The position numbers and the translations under genes are program-made. The notes below the pieces were generated by a model. That model ran no database searches and was not told where the DNA came from. It worked only from the letters and a program-made list of their open reading frames with translations. A stretch of DNA of 64,000 bases from Misgurnus anguillicaudatus. Lineage: Eukaryota > Chordata > Actinopteri > Cypriniformes > Cobitidae. Below, piece by piece: positions 10,660 through 21,800 of the stretch (positions within the stretch are counted from its first letter, which is position 1; each line of letters opens with the position of its first letter). The stretch spans positions 16,131,001 to 16,195,000 of the forward strand of contig NC_073342.2 in the NCBI RefSeq assembly GCF_027580225.2, written 5' to 3'.

Positions 10660-13121
10660 ATGAGTCGGTTTTATTTATTCTTTCTGATGCTCATCGTTGC
10701 TCTTATTTCACCACAGGTAAAATATAACTGTACCTTATATAACAATATTACATTTAACTATATGTGCATTTTTAAATTATAGAGTGGTGTTTATCAATTG
10801 CTTTAAAATAAAATTGCATTTGTCATTTTTCTTATTTGTTTGACTATTTTGTTTGTTTGATATCTTATTGTTTGCTTATCACAGCCGGTAAGAGGAAAGG
10901 GCTGTGTGTGCGAGCTACACAATTCAGAGTCTGCATTCCCTGAAAACAAGCTCAGCAACGTAAAGATCACTGCCATGGAGTGTATAAGAAACATCAGTTC
11001 AGAAAAGGTAATAAAATGTAAATAAGTATCTAAGATGTATACAAATCAAGTTTCTATGATAACTAATCTACACTGTTAAAAAAAAAATTGTCAAATTGTC
11101 GTAACATGTATCATAAGGTACAGAAATGTATACATTTGGTACCATTATGCACCCTTGATATACTAATATGTATTTGAGGTACAAATAAGCTCTCTAAATT
11201 TTCAATATGCACCTCTGAGGTACTAACATGAACTTTAGGTGCGGCCCTAAGGGTACATCCCAGTGGCAGCTGGGGTATATATTTTGACCATTTATACCTA
11301 TATAATTGCAGTTGTGTATAACTATTTCTGATTATGTGTGTAGAGGACAGAGGGTGACAGACTTGTGCTGGGTCTACAACATCGTATACAACATCTAAAC
11401 GAGAATGTGTCCATGCTGGAAAAAGAAGACGATGGAAATCTGTATGCGGCTGTGTCCCTGCGCATCATTCAGTTAGAATTAGCTGAGATTCAAGATCTTC
11501 TGGACAAACTCAGCAGATCCACCAGCAATAACCAGCGACTCAGTGCAGCGACTGCAGTTCAGGTAACTGTTCAGCATAACATGCTACTGTATGCTTATTA
11601 TACATAACTATAATATCAGTGGTGAAAGTATAAAGACCTTACATAATTAGGGTTGAAATTCTTGAAAGTTTGTGAATTTGGGGGAAAAATTCAAGGCCCT
11701 GGGAAGTTTTTGAAAAAATACATAGATAGATACAGGTCATTGAAAGTGCTTGAATCTATTTTATGCGAGAAGTTTTCTGGAAAAAAATCCATATTATTCC
11801 CTGTATAGTGTAGAATAATATCATAAAAATTCTAGACTTTTTAAACACACGTGCTAAACTGTTTGCTTTAAATGCTTATATCTTTTAAGATAAAAATAAG
11901 GCCATGAAAGTCTTTTTATTTCAGTCATGTGTGGTAATCTAGGAGAGGGTTATTTTCAACCTAGCCTTCATTTGCTAATTGTATGTTCATATTTGACCAA
12001 CCAATGAAAATAAAACAGCATTATAATGTAATAGTTGTATTTTCTCACATTTTTAAAGCTTCAGGATATGAATGACACAATGATGGAGCTGGAAAACTTT
12101 GACCACACACTGGTGATGGAGAAACAGCGTGAAAACCAGCGTATTAAAAGAGACCTGAAACTGTGCACGGATGAGCTCAGTGCTACATCACCACCTCCTA
12201 CACTTTCCCCAGGTACCTGTACATTAGTTTTTCATTAGGCTACTTATCCACAGCTAACAAGTTCAAGGGTTAAACTTATTTTTCTCTTTAGGCAACTGTG
12301 GTCTGGGTCAGATGGTAAATGTGTCAGGACCTAAAACCTATTCCCTCACGGTATACGGGACGTCTTACAGTTTTGGTGCTTGGGGCAAGGATGCAAACCC
12401 TGCTCCAGGAGATGAGAATAAATACTGGCTGGTGGTCTTGTCCGCAAGTAATGTATTCGGGCACTTTGTCCGCCAATACAATAGTTTGAGTACTATTTTA
12501 TTAGGCATAGGTCCTACAGATGCGTTCATATCAAGCTCTAACCCCACAACTAACACAATTCAGGGGCCAAACATGGTTATGTATGGAAATGCGCTCTATT
12601 ATAACTGTTATAATATATATTCTGTCTGTCGGTTTAATTTGACGACTCGCACGGTTAGTAACGTGGCACTGCCGAGTGATGCAGGTTATAATAACAAGTT
12701 TCCATTCGGACATCTCGGAGCAACATACGGCTATACAGATATGGATTTTGCCACAGATGAATTTGGCGTGTACGTTATATACACAACGACAAGCAATTTC
12801 GGGAATTTAATCATCAGTAAAGTTGAGACCAGCACTCCGCCCGTTTTAGGCCAAACTTGGTCAACTTCACTGCACAAAAAAACTGTCACAAATACTTTCA
12901 TGGTATGCGGAGTGCTGTACGCCACCAGGTATATAGACAAAGACATAGAGGAGATCTTTTATTCATTTGACACCAAAACCAACACAGAGCGCTACGATTG
13001 GAGAATTCATATTAGGAAGATGCAAGCCAATATTAAGTATCTCAACTACGACCCCAGAGATCATTTGCTGTACGTGTACAGTGATGCCTACGTTTTAACA
13101 CATGAAATTATATTTGAGTAG
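10660..13121 (+). CDS. Olfactomedin-4-like secreted protein B
   Basis: Exons 10660-10716, 10885-11007, 11344-11562, 12059-12212 and 12292-13121 join in phase to give 460 residues. The start MSRFYLFFLMLIVAL is a signal peptide; upstream in-frame codons at 10561 are not needed. Exon 2 carries CVCELHNSESAFP, the Cys-x-Cys region. Exons 3 and 4 are coiled coil (LGLQHRIQHLNENVSMLEKE; MMELENFDHTLVMEKQRE) ending in a Pro-rich linker (SPPPTLSP). Exon 5 begins NCGLGQ and contains the olfactomedin propeller: GAWGKDA, DMDFATDEFGVYVIYT, NTFMVCGVLYATRY, DPRDHLLYVYSDAYVLTHE. It is probably a secreted, disulfide-linked oligomer as in the olfactomedin-4 family. Its sister is gene D, with identical lengths for exons 1, 2, 3 and 5. 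It is divergent from gene A. Confidence 0.94.
11065..11295. repeat. Short MITE in gene B intron 2
   Basis: It starts acactgttaaaaaaaa and holds several ggtacan units (ggtacagaaatgtatacattt). A similar sequence lies at about 51125-51225. No coding potential. Confidence 0.5.
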
Positions 13122-13446
13122 GAATTTGAAGTTATTTACTAAACAAGATTTTAGGCATGTATGTGTATTTACACTGCTCTCTGTTGTTTTTATGCAGTAC
13201 TGCCATTACACTTATAGTAGGAGCCAAAATGAATGTCTGAAGGGAGAAGGATTTGTACAATATTTGATTTGAATGCCCCCTACAGGTTAGATTAAACCGT
13301 TAAAATATGAGCTGTATTGACAAAATGGACAAAACACAAAACTTTAAAGGTATTTATTGGACAAAATCATTTGGCAAAAAGTGTTTTATATGAATATACA
13401 AAAAATTATATGTAATATTATTGTAATACATTAATGTTATACATGT

Positions 13447-13452
13447 AATAAA
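13447..13452 (+). terminator. Poly(A) signal of gene B
   Basis: AATAAA about 325 bases after the stop codon, the first canonical signal downstream. Confidence 0.55.
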
Positions 13453-14008
13453 GCTCAAACTGACTACAATTTTATCTGTTATTAATATTTTGTTGTCATT
13501 GTCCTGCACTCTCAGAAAAAAGGCAGTCGCGGGGGGAGCTGAAAACCTGCTGCTTGCCGTAGTGATGTGTGTGCTGTGATTTTTTGAAATCGTAAATGGA
13601 GTGAATTAGATGGTGAATTTGATAAAAACAAACCTTTTAATAAAAAGTTGCAAGCAGAAACATTTTATATCGAATATTTTAATTACTGCTTATACTGTAT
13701 GTCCAAAAATAACGGAAAACAAGCCTACATTATTAAAATACCAATAGAGTTTGGTATTTTTATGTTATTACACGATACAATATAACATATTTATGCATAT
13801 TAACGTGTTTTTTCCTGTTATAAAAACATGAATTTATAAAGTTTATTAGTGAAACTGAAGGTTGGATTAAACTTGAAACGCACGTGATCGTTGTCATCAG
13901 TGAGGCGACCAATCACAAAGAGCTGTGTCATCCCCCCCGCCTTTAAGCTTTGCACATGTGTTGTGCACTCTAAAAAATGGACAAAATGTGTGGTCAATTT
14001 TAACCAAC

Positions 14009-14532
14009 CTGATCTCATGAATTTCCGTGGCATAGTCACGGAATTTTGTGCTCATTTTTCCGTGGCATTCTCACAGATCTCCGCATTTTTCCGTGGCCCT
14101 GCTACGGATTGTCTTTTTCCGTGGCATTCTCACGGATTGGTTACTCAACTGTTTTGTCCTATTTTCTTACCATTTTCGCTTCGGTTTAGGGTTAGATTTA
14201 CATGAAATGACATCCCTACCCAAACCTAACTCTAACCCCAACGCCAGGCGACAATTGTTTAAAGTTTAGAAAATATAAAAGAATAAATCAGAAAAAATAG
14301 TATAAACCAATAGTTAAATTAACATACTAACGCAAACACCAAATCTAACCCTAAACCGAAGCGAAAATGGTTTGAAAATAGGAAAAAGCAGTTGAGTAAC
14401 CAATCCGTGAGAATGCCACGGAAAAAGACAGTCCGTAGTAGGGCCACGGAAAAATGCGGAGATCCGTGAGAATGCCACGGAAAAATAAGCACAAAATTCC
14501 GTGACTATCCCACGGAAATTTGTGAGATCATG
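14009..14532. mobile_element. Foldback element built of CCGTGG-rich arms
   Basis: Arms of about 200 bases (14009-14205 and 14340-14532) are inverted copies, with tip ctgatctcatgaatttccgt and repeated ttttccgtggcattctcac units. It interrupts a smaller AACCCA-type hairpin repeat (about 13975-14008 and 14533-14590). Confidence 0.8.
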
Positions 14533-14780
14533 TTGATTTTAACCCACTGGTGTGTTCTGTCCAATATTTACCCAACATGGGTGTGTCATTTTTTTCCAAG
14601 CCTCCTTAAAAGGATAGTTCACCCAAAAATGAAAATTCTGTCATCATTTACTCACTCTTATGTTGTTACATACCCGTATAAATGTCTTTGTTGTGATGAA
14701 CATGAAGGAAGATATTTTAAGGGATGTTTGTAACCAAACCTTTGGTGGACCCCATATACTTCCATAGTAGGGAAAAAGAA

Positions 14781-14987
14781 TACACTGAAAAAAAAATTCA
14801 TTGAATTTAATCAATTTTTTAAGGTAAGTGGTTACAATCAAGTCATTAAAGCTACATTTAAACAAAAAAGATTAGTAACATAAAATAAAATATAAAACTT
14901 TTGTTTAAATGTAGTTTAAATAATTTGATTGCAACCACTTACCTTAAAAAAATGTATTAAATTCAATTAACCATTTTTTTTAGTGTA
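14781..14987. mobile_element. About 205-bp palindromic MITE, copy 1
   Basis: It starts tacactgaaaaa and ends ttttttagtgta. The two halves are inverted copies around aaaataaaatataaaac. A second copy at 23512-23714 matches over its whole length. Confidence 0.8.
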
Positions 14988-15029
14988 CTATGGAAGTAAA
15001 TGGGGTCCACAAACGGTTTGGTTACAAAC

Positions 15030-15946
15030 CAGGGCCGGCGTCAAGGGGGGGCATTCGCGGGCAATGCCCCCCCGAACAGGTTGTTGTGCCCCCCTACAAA
15101 GTTTTTTATTACTTTAATATATATCAAGAATAATTAAAATAAATTAAACATTGAACGTTTCATGACTTGTAATGTAATCAAATGAGGAAAATATAGTTGA
15201 TATATGTTTTCTTTAATTAAAATAGACCAGTTTCCCTGATTGGATGCCGCCTCTCACCCGTCTTACGTCTTTAGCATATTTGTGACTTGATACTAGCAAC
15301 GTGTTTTTCGCTGCATTTTATGGATCGTGTAAAATATGGATATTAGAACATTTAGAACGAACCAGCACCGCCTGCTTCATCTTCATGCAAACACAGACTG
15401 GCTATGCCTGCAAACTCAGAGATTAGAGGTCGAGGTGGAATTTACAAATCTACAGGACACTGTTTTAAGGAAGTTTAATGTTCTTACACGCCGTCTTCAG
15501 CTATTTTAAAGGTAAGTTAGCGTTGTTTTAAATTACGTAAGCTTAAATGTGAAGTGTGGCAATAGACCGTTAACAGCATTACGACGTGATTATGGTAAAG
15601 CGGCTTTTTTAAAGCTAGGACGCGGTGTGCGCTGCGCTATGAAACACATTCATTTCAATGGCTTGCGCCGCGCAAGGGCGGTTTGTTGTTGCGTCGAGCC
15701 AAGCGCGAGCGCAGCGGAGCTCAGCTTGCGCTCACACCGCGGTCGAAGTTCAATAGTTTTGCGCATAGTTTGTGGTCTTTTGCACTTTATACGGAAATGA
15801 GCTGACAGTCTGTACTAGTTGTATGAGTGTGTGCTTGCTGTATTTGTTGTTTTAATGTCTTGTTTTTGCAAGTTATTGTTGCTATTGCATGCCCCCCGTT
15901 GGAAGCCGAGTGCCCCCCTGTTAGTTATGGTCTGGCGCCGGCTCTG
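15030..15946. mobile_element. hAT-type element with 8-bp target duplication
   Basis: The ends CAGGGCCGGCGTCA and TGGCGCCGGCTCTG are inverted. They are flanked by the identical 8-mer ttacaaac at 15022-15029 and 15947-15954. The 8-bp duplication and the CAG start fit the hAT superfamily. The 917-bp interior has no recognisable transposase, only a 57-residue frame at 15336-15509 of unknown meaning, so it is non-autonomous. Confidence 0.88.
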
Positions 15947-16079
15947 TTACAAACATTTCTCTAAATATCTTTATTTGTGTTTATCAGAACAAAGAAATGT
16001 ATATGGGTTTGTAACAACATAAGAGTGAGTAAATGATGACAGAATTTTCATTTTTGGGTGAACTATCCCCCCCCCCTTC

Positions 16080-16420
16080 GGTTTTTTTTTTGGCCGCTAG
16101 CATTTTTTGTGATTTTCACAAAAGTTTCCTTCAAGAAATTTTTCTTCTATAAATAAATAACCATACAATATATGAAATGAAAGAACAAAACATCTGCTTT
16201 CAAACAAACAAACCCCAAAAAATGGAAAAAGTTTAATCCTAAGGATTCCTACCTTCATTTGTTCTCTTTTTATCACCTCTCCAATATGGGTAGGTTTCTT
16301 CAAAAATACCAACATTTTTGAAAGGACTTTGCTTAGAGATCAGATTCAGATTTATGGTCAAAACATTCTTAGGATTTTCAATTTTTTGAATCAGCTGAGG
16401 CTTCCGTTTTTAATTTAAAG
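16080..16420. repeat. Partial copy of the CCGCCAGC MITE family
   Basis: The run gcattttttgtgattttcac followed by ataaataaccatacaatat matches the left and central parts of the full elements at 53781-54261 and 59908-60368. The right end is missing. Confidence 0.65.
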
Positions 16421-16903
16421 TTGGGTAAGAGCACCAACATGTATGCACAATGTTTAATACATATTTGATAAAAGACAAAGATGTCAATTGTGAGAGCTAG
16501 ACTTTTTTGACTCACTATTTGTACGTCCGGCATTACACTTTGGAAGTAGTTTCATACAATTAACCACAACCTCTTTCCTATCATGATTTTAGAAATGTTA
16601 CACTTGGACGTTTATGTGCAATTGTTAAATGTCTGTGTTGGGTTTTTTAGTAAAACTTACAACACAAATGCTAAAATGGGACAACAATACCATATACAAT
16701 AAAAACACTTTCATGTATTACATGGCCGTGGTTTTCCGGGGGAAGTGCCCATATAAATAAATGATACGTATAGAAACCCCTGAAACGTCAGCTGGACCTG
16801 TAATTAAAAAAAAAATGTTCTGAAACTTGTACAAACCCTGGCGAAGTGCATTCGGCACAGAAATACTCTGTAACACACCCAACTGCTTTTTTGACAATTT
16901 GCC

Positions 16904-17972
16904 TACACTGAAAAAACGAACTTTTTGGTGTAGTAATATTTATTAGATTAACTCTCATAATTTCTACATAATAATATTAACATTTATTGAGAACTAGATT
17001 TTCCTAAGTAAAATGATGATAAATACACAATTAATTCATGTAAAAAATGAACTGTGTGGGAATAGTAAGTATTATTAGATATTTTCTTGTATTATTTAAC
17101 TGTTTTATAGTCACTGCACATAGTCCTAAAATAATTAAGTAAATTTTAATCAAAAACTTCAGATTAGCAGATTCAAGTAAAAAATCTTAGTTCATTTTAC
17201 TTAAAAATATTAAATCCATTAAACTAAAAAATCTAAGTAAAATTTACTTACATTTATTTGCACATGTTGTAAGGAATACCCACAATTCTTTGCACCTGAA
17301 TATTTTTATTTTTTAAGCTTTATCACAGAATAAGAACTGATAAGAACTTTAACTACTTAAATATTTGTTAGCAAAATGTCATAAAGGTTTAAGCTCTTAT
17401 ATTATTGATGTTGTTTTGTTGTAAATAATAATTTTGTGAAGTCACCGTTCAGGTGATCAGTGTTTCTTTACATGAACCCTGTTCAGAACATTGTATTGTA
17501 ATTCTCTCCACAGTGCTGATAATGCATGTCAGAAACACAGTTTGTGTGCGTTTCTGTTCCGAATCAAGTTTATTCAATGACTGACTTGTTGTCAGTCATG
17601 AATTTTGTGTTATAATGCCATTTATAACACTAAAAATAACTAGGTCCACAGGAATATGTTAAAGAAAATAACAAACAGAAAATACGATTTATTTAATATT
17701 ATTAGGACAGCAATGCTTCAATTTTCAAAAAAACCTAATAGACTTTACCTAAACGATTAAAATAAATCTAACTTCTAAATAAAATAATTAAGTAACATTT
17801 AATTAATTATTTAACATATGTTTTATCATGCAATTTTAAGTAAATTTTATTTGATTTTAGTAGGTAAGTTTTACTTATAAAAAGCAGTAGTTTTTACTTA
17901 AAAAAAAAGTTTGTGCAAAATGTTACAAGGATTTTTTTTAAGTAAATTTTACAAGTTGTTTTTTTCAGTGTA
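16904..17972. mobile_element. DNA element, TIR TACACTGAAAAAA
   Basis: The left tip tacactgaaaaaac and the right tip ttttttcagtgta are inverted and about 1.07 kb apart. The AT-rich interior repeats agtaaaatttactta-type motifs. No gene. Confidence 0.65.
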
Positions 17973-18577
17973 CGTTTAGCATGAGGAAACAACTCTATAA
18001 CTGTTAATAAGTCAGAATGCATGAAATACCATTAAACCACTCCTTTAAATAAATGTTTGTCTTTGCTAAATCTCATGTCTTTATGTTTATAGAGTTGCCT
18101 GGTGCGATTTCAAGCCGAGAGTCCCAGTAAATGTGATGTCATTTTCAGTAAGAGAACATTGATGTCCTGTTGCTTCAGTTTTCTGTTTTCAGTTTTTATT
18201 CAGTTTTTTCAGTGCATTGTGGGATTTCTGTGGGGGCTAAATTATGGTTCCCTTAACATTTTAAAACAGGCCTTGACTCCTGACTGTTTATATGACTGTT
18301 GTGTATGACTGTTTTGCTGCATTAGATTTTTGTTGTACAATCAAATTAGCTTTACATGTCATTTCAATGAACTATTTTATTACAATTTCAACTCATTTTT
18401 ATAAGCAATTCAACACTGTTCAGAATTGAAACAGCTAAAATTCGATTATACTTAAAAATTTAAGGAAGCAAAATATTTGTACAGTAGAGAACTGATTGGG
18501 ATGCACCCCATGAATTTTTATGTTTAGTTCAGATTCCACTAAAAGAAAAGAAAAAACACCAACACTGCATAAGCACA
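17973..18577. other. Intergenic stretch with no recognised gene
   Basis: Only short frames are present, such as one of 68 residues at 18102-18308 without family features. It lies between the gene B side repeats and the 3' end of gene C. Confidence 0.5.
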
Positions 18578-18583
18578 TTTATT
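18578..18583 (-). terminator. Candidate poly(A) signal of gene C
   Basis: AATAAA on the - strand, about 300 bases after the stop. It fits a transcript whose 3' UTR is spliced across 18785-18885. Confidence 0.45.
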
Positions 18584-18716
18584 TGAAAGATTTGGTCATC
18601 TTATTAACATACATTGTAAGTGCAATGTTCACATAACAACAAAAAAAACATACTTATTATTGCAGACTATATGAAGGACAACAGATCATATTTCAGTCCT
18701 AACCCAAAGAGCAAAT

Positions 18717-18775
18717 GACTCTGGGCCAGATCCACACCGGAGCTGCTGATTTTGGCGCAGATACGGCCCAGAGTC
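18717..18775. repeat. Perfect-arm hairpin in the gene C 3' UTR
   Basis: GACTCTGGGCC (18717-18727) pairs exactly with GGCCCAGAGTC (18765-18775) across a 37-base loop. It could be a small transposon remnant or an RNA hairpin. Confidence 0.6.
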
Positions 18776-18784
18776 GTCTGCTGT

Positions 18785-18885
18785 CTGGGAATATAAAAAA
18801 CAATTGCATTAAGCGTAATTTGACTTTCAATTAAAAGAAAAAACAGTGGGGCAATGTATTTATCTTATGTATCTGCTTATCTCAC
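18785..18885 (-). other. Probable 3' UTR intron of gene C
   Basis: One base after the stop codon the - strand reads GTGAGATAAG, a good donor. A TATATTCCCAG acceptor precedes 18784. The implied 101-base intron would place a spliced exon downstream of the stop. Gene A has no equivalent. Confidence 0.45.
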
Positions 18886-18886
18886 C

Positions 18887-21800
18887 TTAAAAGACGGTTT
18901 CATATGCTAAAAGATAAGCATCATTATATATGTAAAGTTTCCGGTCAACAGGGTTAAAATGCAGATTGGCTATACCCTCTGCAACTTTCTCAAAAGATAT
19001 AGAAAGAGTGTTTATCGCCTGACCAGTGACCGTATCAAAGGCATAAAATACCTCCTCTCGATAAGCATTAACATAACGTGTCGCATACAAGACACCGCAC
19101 ACCATAAACGTGTTAGTGACAGATCTCTTAAACAAATGTGTTTTCCAGGTATGCGTGATATTGAGCTCAACCGGGTCCAATCGGCTCACAACGATATTGC
19201 CGTGGTTCTCCTCCGTGGCGTATATCAACCATACAGCGCCTTGATCCGCTTCCAGATCAAAGTCGGTCCAATCACGACAGCTGTAGTAGCAGTATGGAAA
19301 TGTGTTTTCGAAACCAGCACCAACGATAGCCTTTCGCTTTGTTACTTTTGTTATAATATTGAAACTGCAAATCTCAGCTTTGGTGTAGCATTGGTAAAAC
19401 ACAGTGTTATCGTACAATATAGTGCCTGAACCCTGGACGGCATTAGCGTTAGAGTAAGAATCTGCAATGTATTCATCTTTGTAGTTCTTGCTTGCCATGA
19501 AATCTTCATAAGATGTGTAAATTCTGATTGTGTTGCCATGTTTGTTTCCACTGACCAGGCAGTGCTCCCAGTAGATTTGCTCGTTCAGTTTGGCATCTCG
19601 CCCCCAAGCACCAGAGATGTACGACTTATCTAATGAGTTGAGCTTTGTGACACTTGGAGAACTTATGCTGGTCATGATACGCTGATGACAAGAACCTGCA
19701 AGTGGAGTAGATTTATGGATTTAAATTAATACAGGACTAAACCTTAGTTATATTAGGACATTTAAGCAGTTTTTATAAACATAGCTTACAAAAACATGAC
19801 TTTTGTGCATCTTGAGACAAAACAATGGCACTGATATACTGTATGTTAAGATATGTCAGAGCAAGATGTTTTTAAATTGAAGGTGACATTTCACAAGACT
19901 ATTTTAAGATGTCAAATAAATCTTTGGTGTCTCCAGAGTACATATGTGAAGTTTTAGCTCAAAATAGCATATAGATCATTTATTAAAGCATGTTAAAATT
20001 GCCACTTTGTAGGTGTGAGCAAAAATGTGCTGTTTGGGTTTGTCCTTTAATATGCAAATGAGCTGATCTCTGCACTAAATGGCAGTGGCGTGGTTGGATA
20101 GTGCAGATTAAGAGGCGGTATTATCCCCTTCTGACATCACAAGGGGAGCCAAATTTCAATTAGCTATTTTTTTACATGTTTGCAGAGAATGGTTTACCAA
20201 AACTAAAGGGGGTCGCACACTGGATGCGCAGCGCCATTCTAAAAAGATCGAACACATTGTTTTCTATGAGTATACGCACACCAGCGCTGACAGGTTGCAC
20301 CTGTCCACGGCGCCCAGCTTTGACTCAGGAAGTTGCTCAAATCTCTTTCATGCCACTCACGTAGTTTTACATTAAGTAACATCATATTTGTCCCAAATCA
20401 ATAACGATTAATATTGGCTGCTAACGTATATTTTGCATTTTGAAGTAGATGCTATCTGACTAAGCTCGCGCTATTTAATGTGCACTTCCGGTGTACGGTA
20501 CCTCCGAGTTGTCCTAGACGCGACTCGACGCAGCGCTGCATGTCCGTTGTGCGACCCCCTTAAGTTGCTGAGTTGTTCTTATTCACATTTTCTAGGTTGA
20601 TAAAAGCAGTGGGGACCCATTTATAGCACTTAAATATGGAAAAAGTCAGATTTTCATGGTATGTACCTTTAATGATACGTACACACCAAACACGTGGCAT
20701 CGCGTTAGTCGGTTTAGATTACTAGCGGGATTTAACTTCGTGTCATGCGAATTTTTCCCTCGAGTTGAATAATTTTAACTTGGGCGAGAACATGTTTGAG
20801 GCAAATAGTGCATGTTTTCGCGGCAAACGTGCTGCCCATATAGCGTAATTCACATCGCCCCACGCAAGGACGCGTCTGATCGCGTCTTTGCATTGACTTT
20901 GTATGTAATCTACTCGCGCTAATCGTTGAACTCGCATTTGGTGTGAACCCACAGTTACTCGCTCTGGATTACTTGTGGGATTTAACTTTGTGTCATGCGA
21001 ATTTGTTGCTCGAGTTAAATATTTTCAACAGGGGCGAGAACGCGTTTGAAGAGAATAGCACATGTTTTTGCGGCAAATGCGCCGCCCATATCGCGTCATT
21101 CGCATCGTTGTATGTAATCTACTTGCGCAAATCGTTGAACTTGCGTCTGGTGTAAACCCACAGTAAAGCAGCTTAAACATGCATTTTAGTCTGGAACTAG
21201 GATAAACCCTGTCACATAATGTTTATGTCTATCATATTTCGTATAACATTTCATAATAACATTCACTCAGTGAGTCAGATAAGTACTTACTTCTGAAATC
21301 GTCTGGTATGGTTTTGCACGTTTGTGCTCTGTTGTTGAGGTCACGTAATCTCATTTTCATGGTCTGGAGATTGAATAAATTGTCGTTGTACATGCTCTCA
21401 ATGTCACTCTTTGTTTTATCCAACTACAGTAAGAGGAATAAAAATGAACATCTCATCATTTCAATAATCATTTTTCCATTATTTTAAAGCTTTCTTTGTG
21501 TTTGGTTTAATACTATAATGTACAGTGATGTGAAAAGTATATTTCTACAGTACAGTATGTAACAATTTCACAGTTAGTGTACATCATTGCATCTTTACAC
21601 TAATAATTCATCTTCCAAAATATATAATGCATTTACTTAAATTCACTGTATTTTACAGATCCTTAATGAGTCAGTTTTTGTCTTTTGCTTTTTGTAAATT
21701 CCCAGCAAGCAATAGCCATCATTTCACCGCTTAGGTTATCTATAAATCCATTATAGTCCGGCTATGAGTAATCCACTTCTAGCCGAAATTAACCTGAATT

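Larger units (their letters stand above)
14611..16067. mobile_element. Outer DNA element carrying two nested insertions
   Basis: The left end aggatagttcacccaaaaat and the right end atttttgggtgaactatcc are inverted, and both continue with gaaaattctgtcatcattta. The inner sequence is interrupted at 14781-14987 by a small MITE and at 15030-15946 by a hAT element. No gene of its own is visible. Confidence 0.85.
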
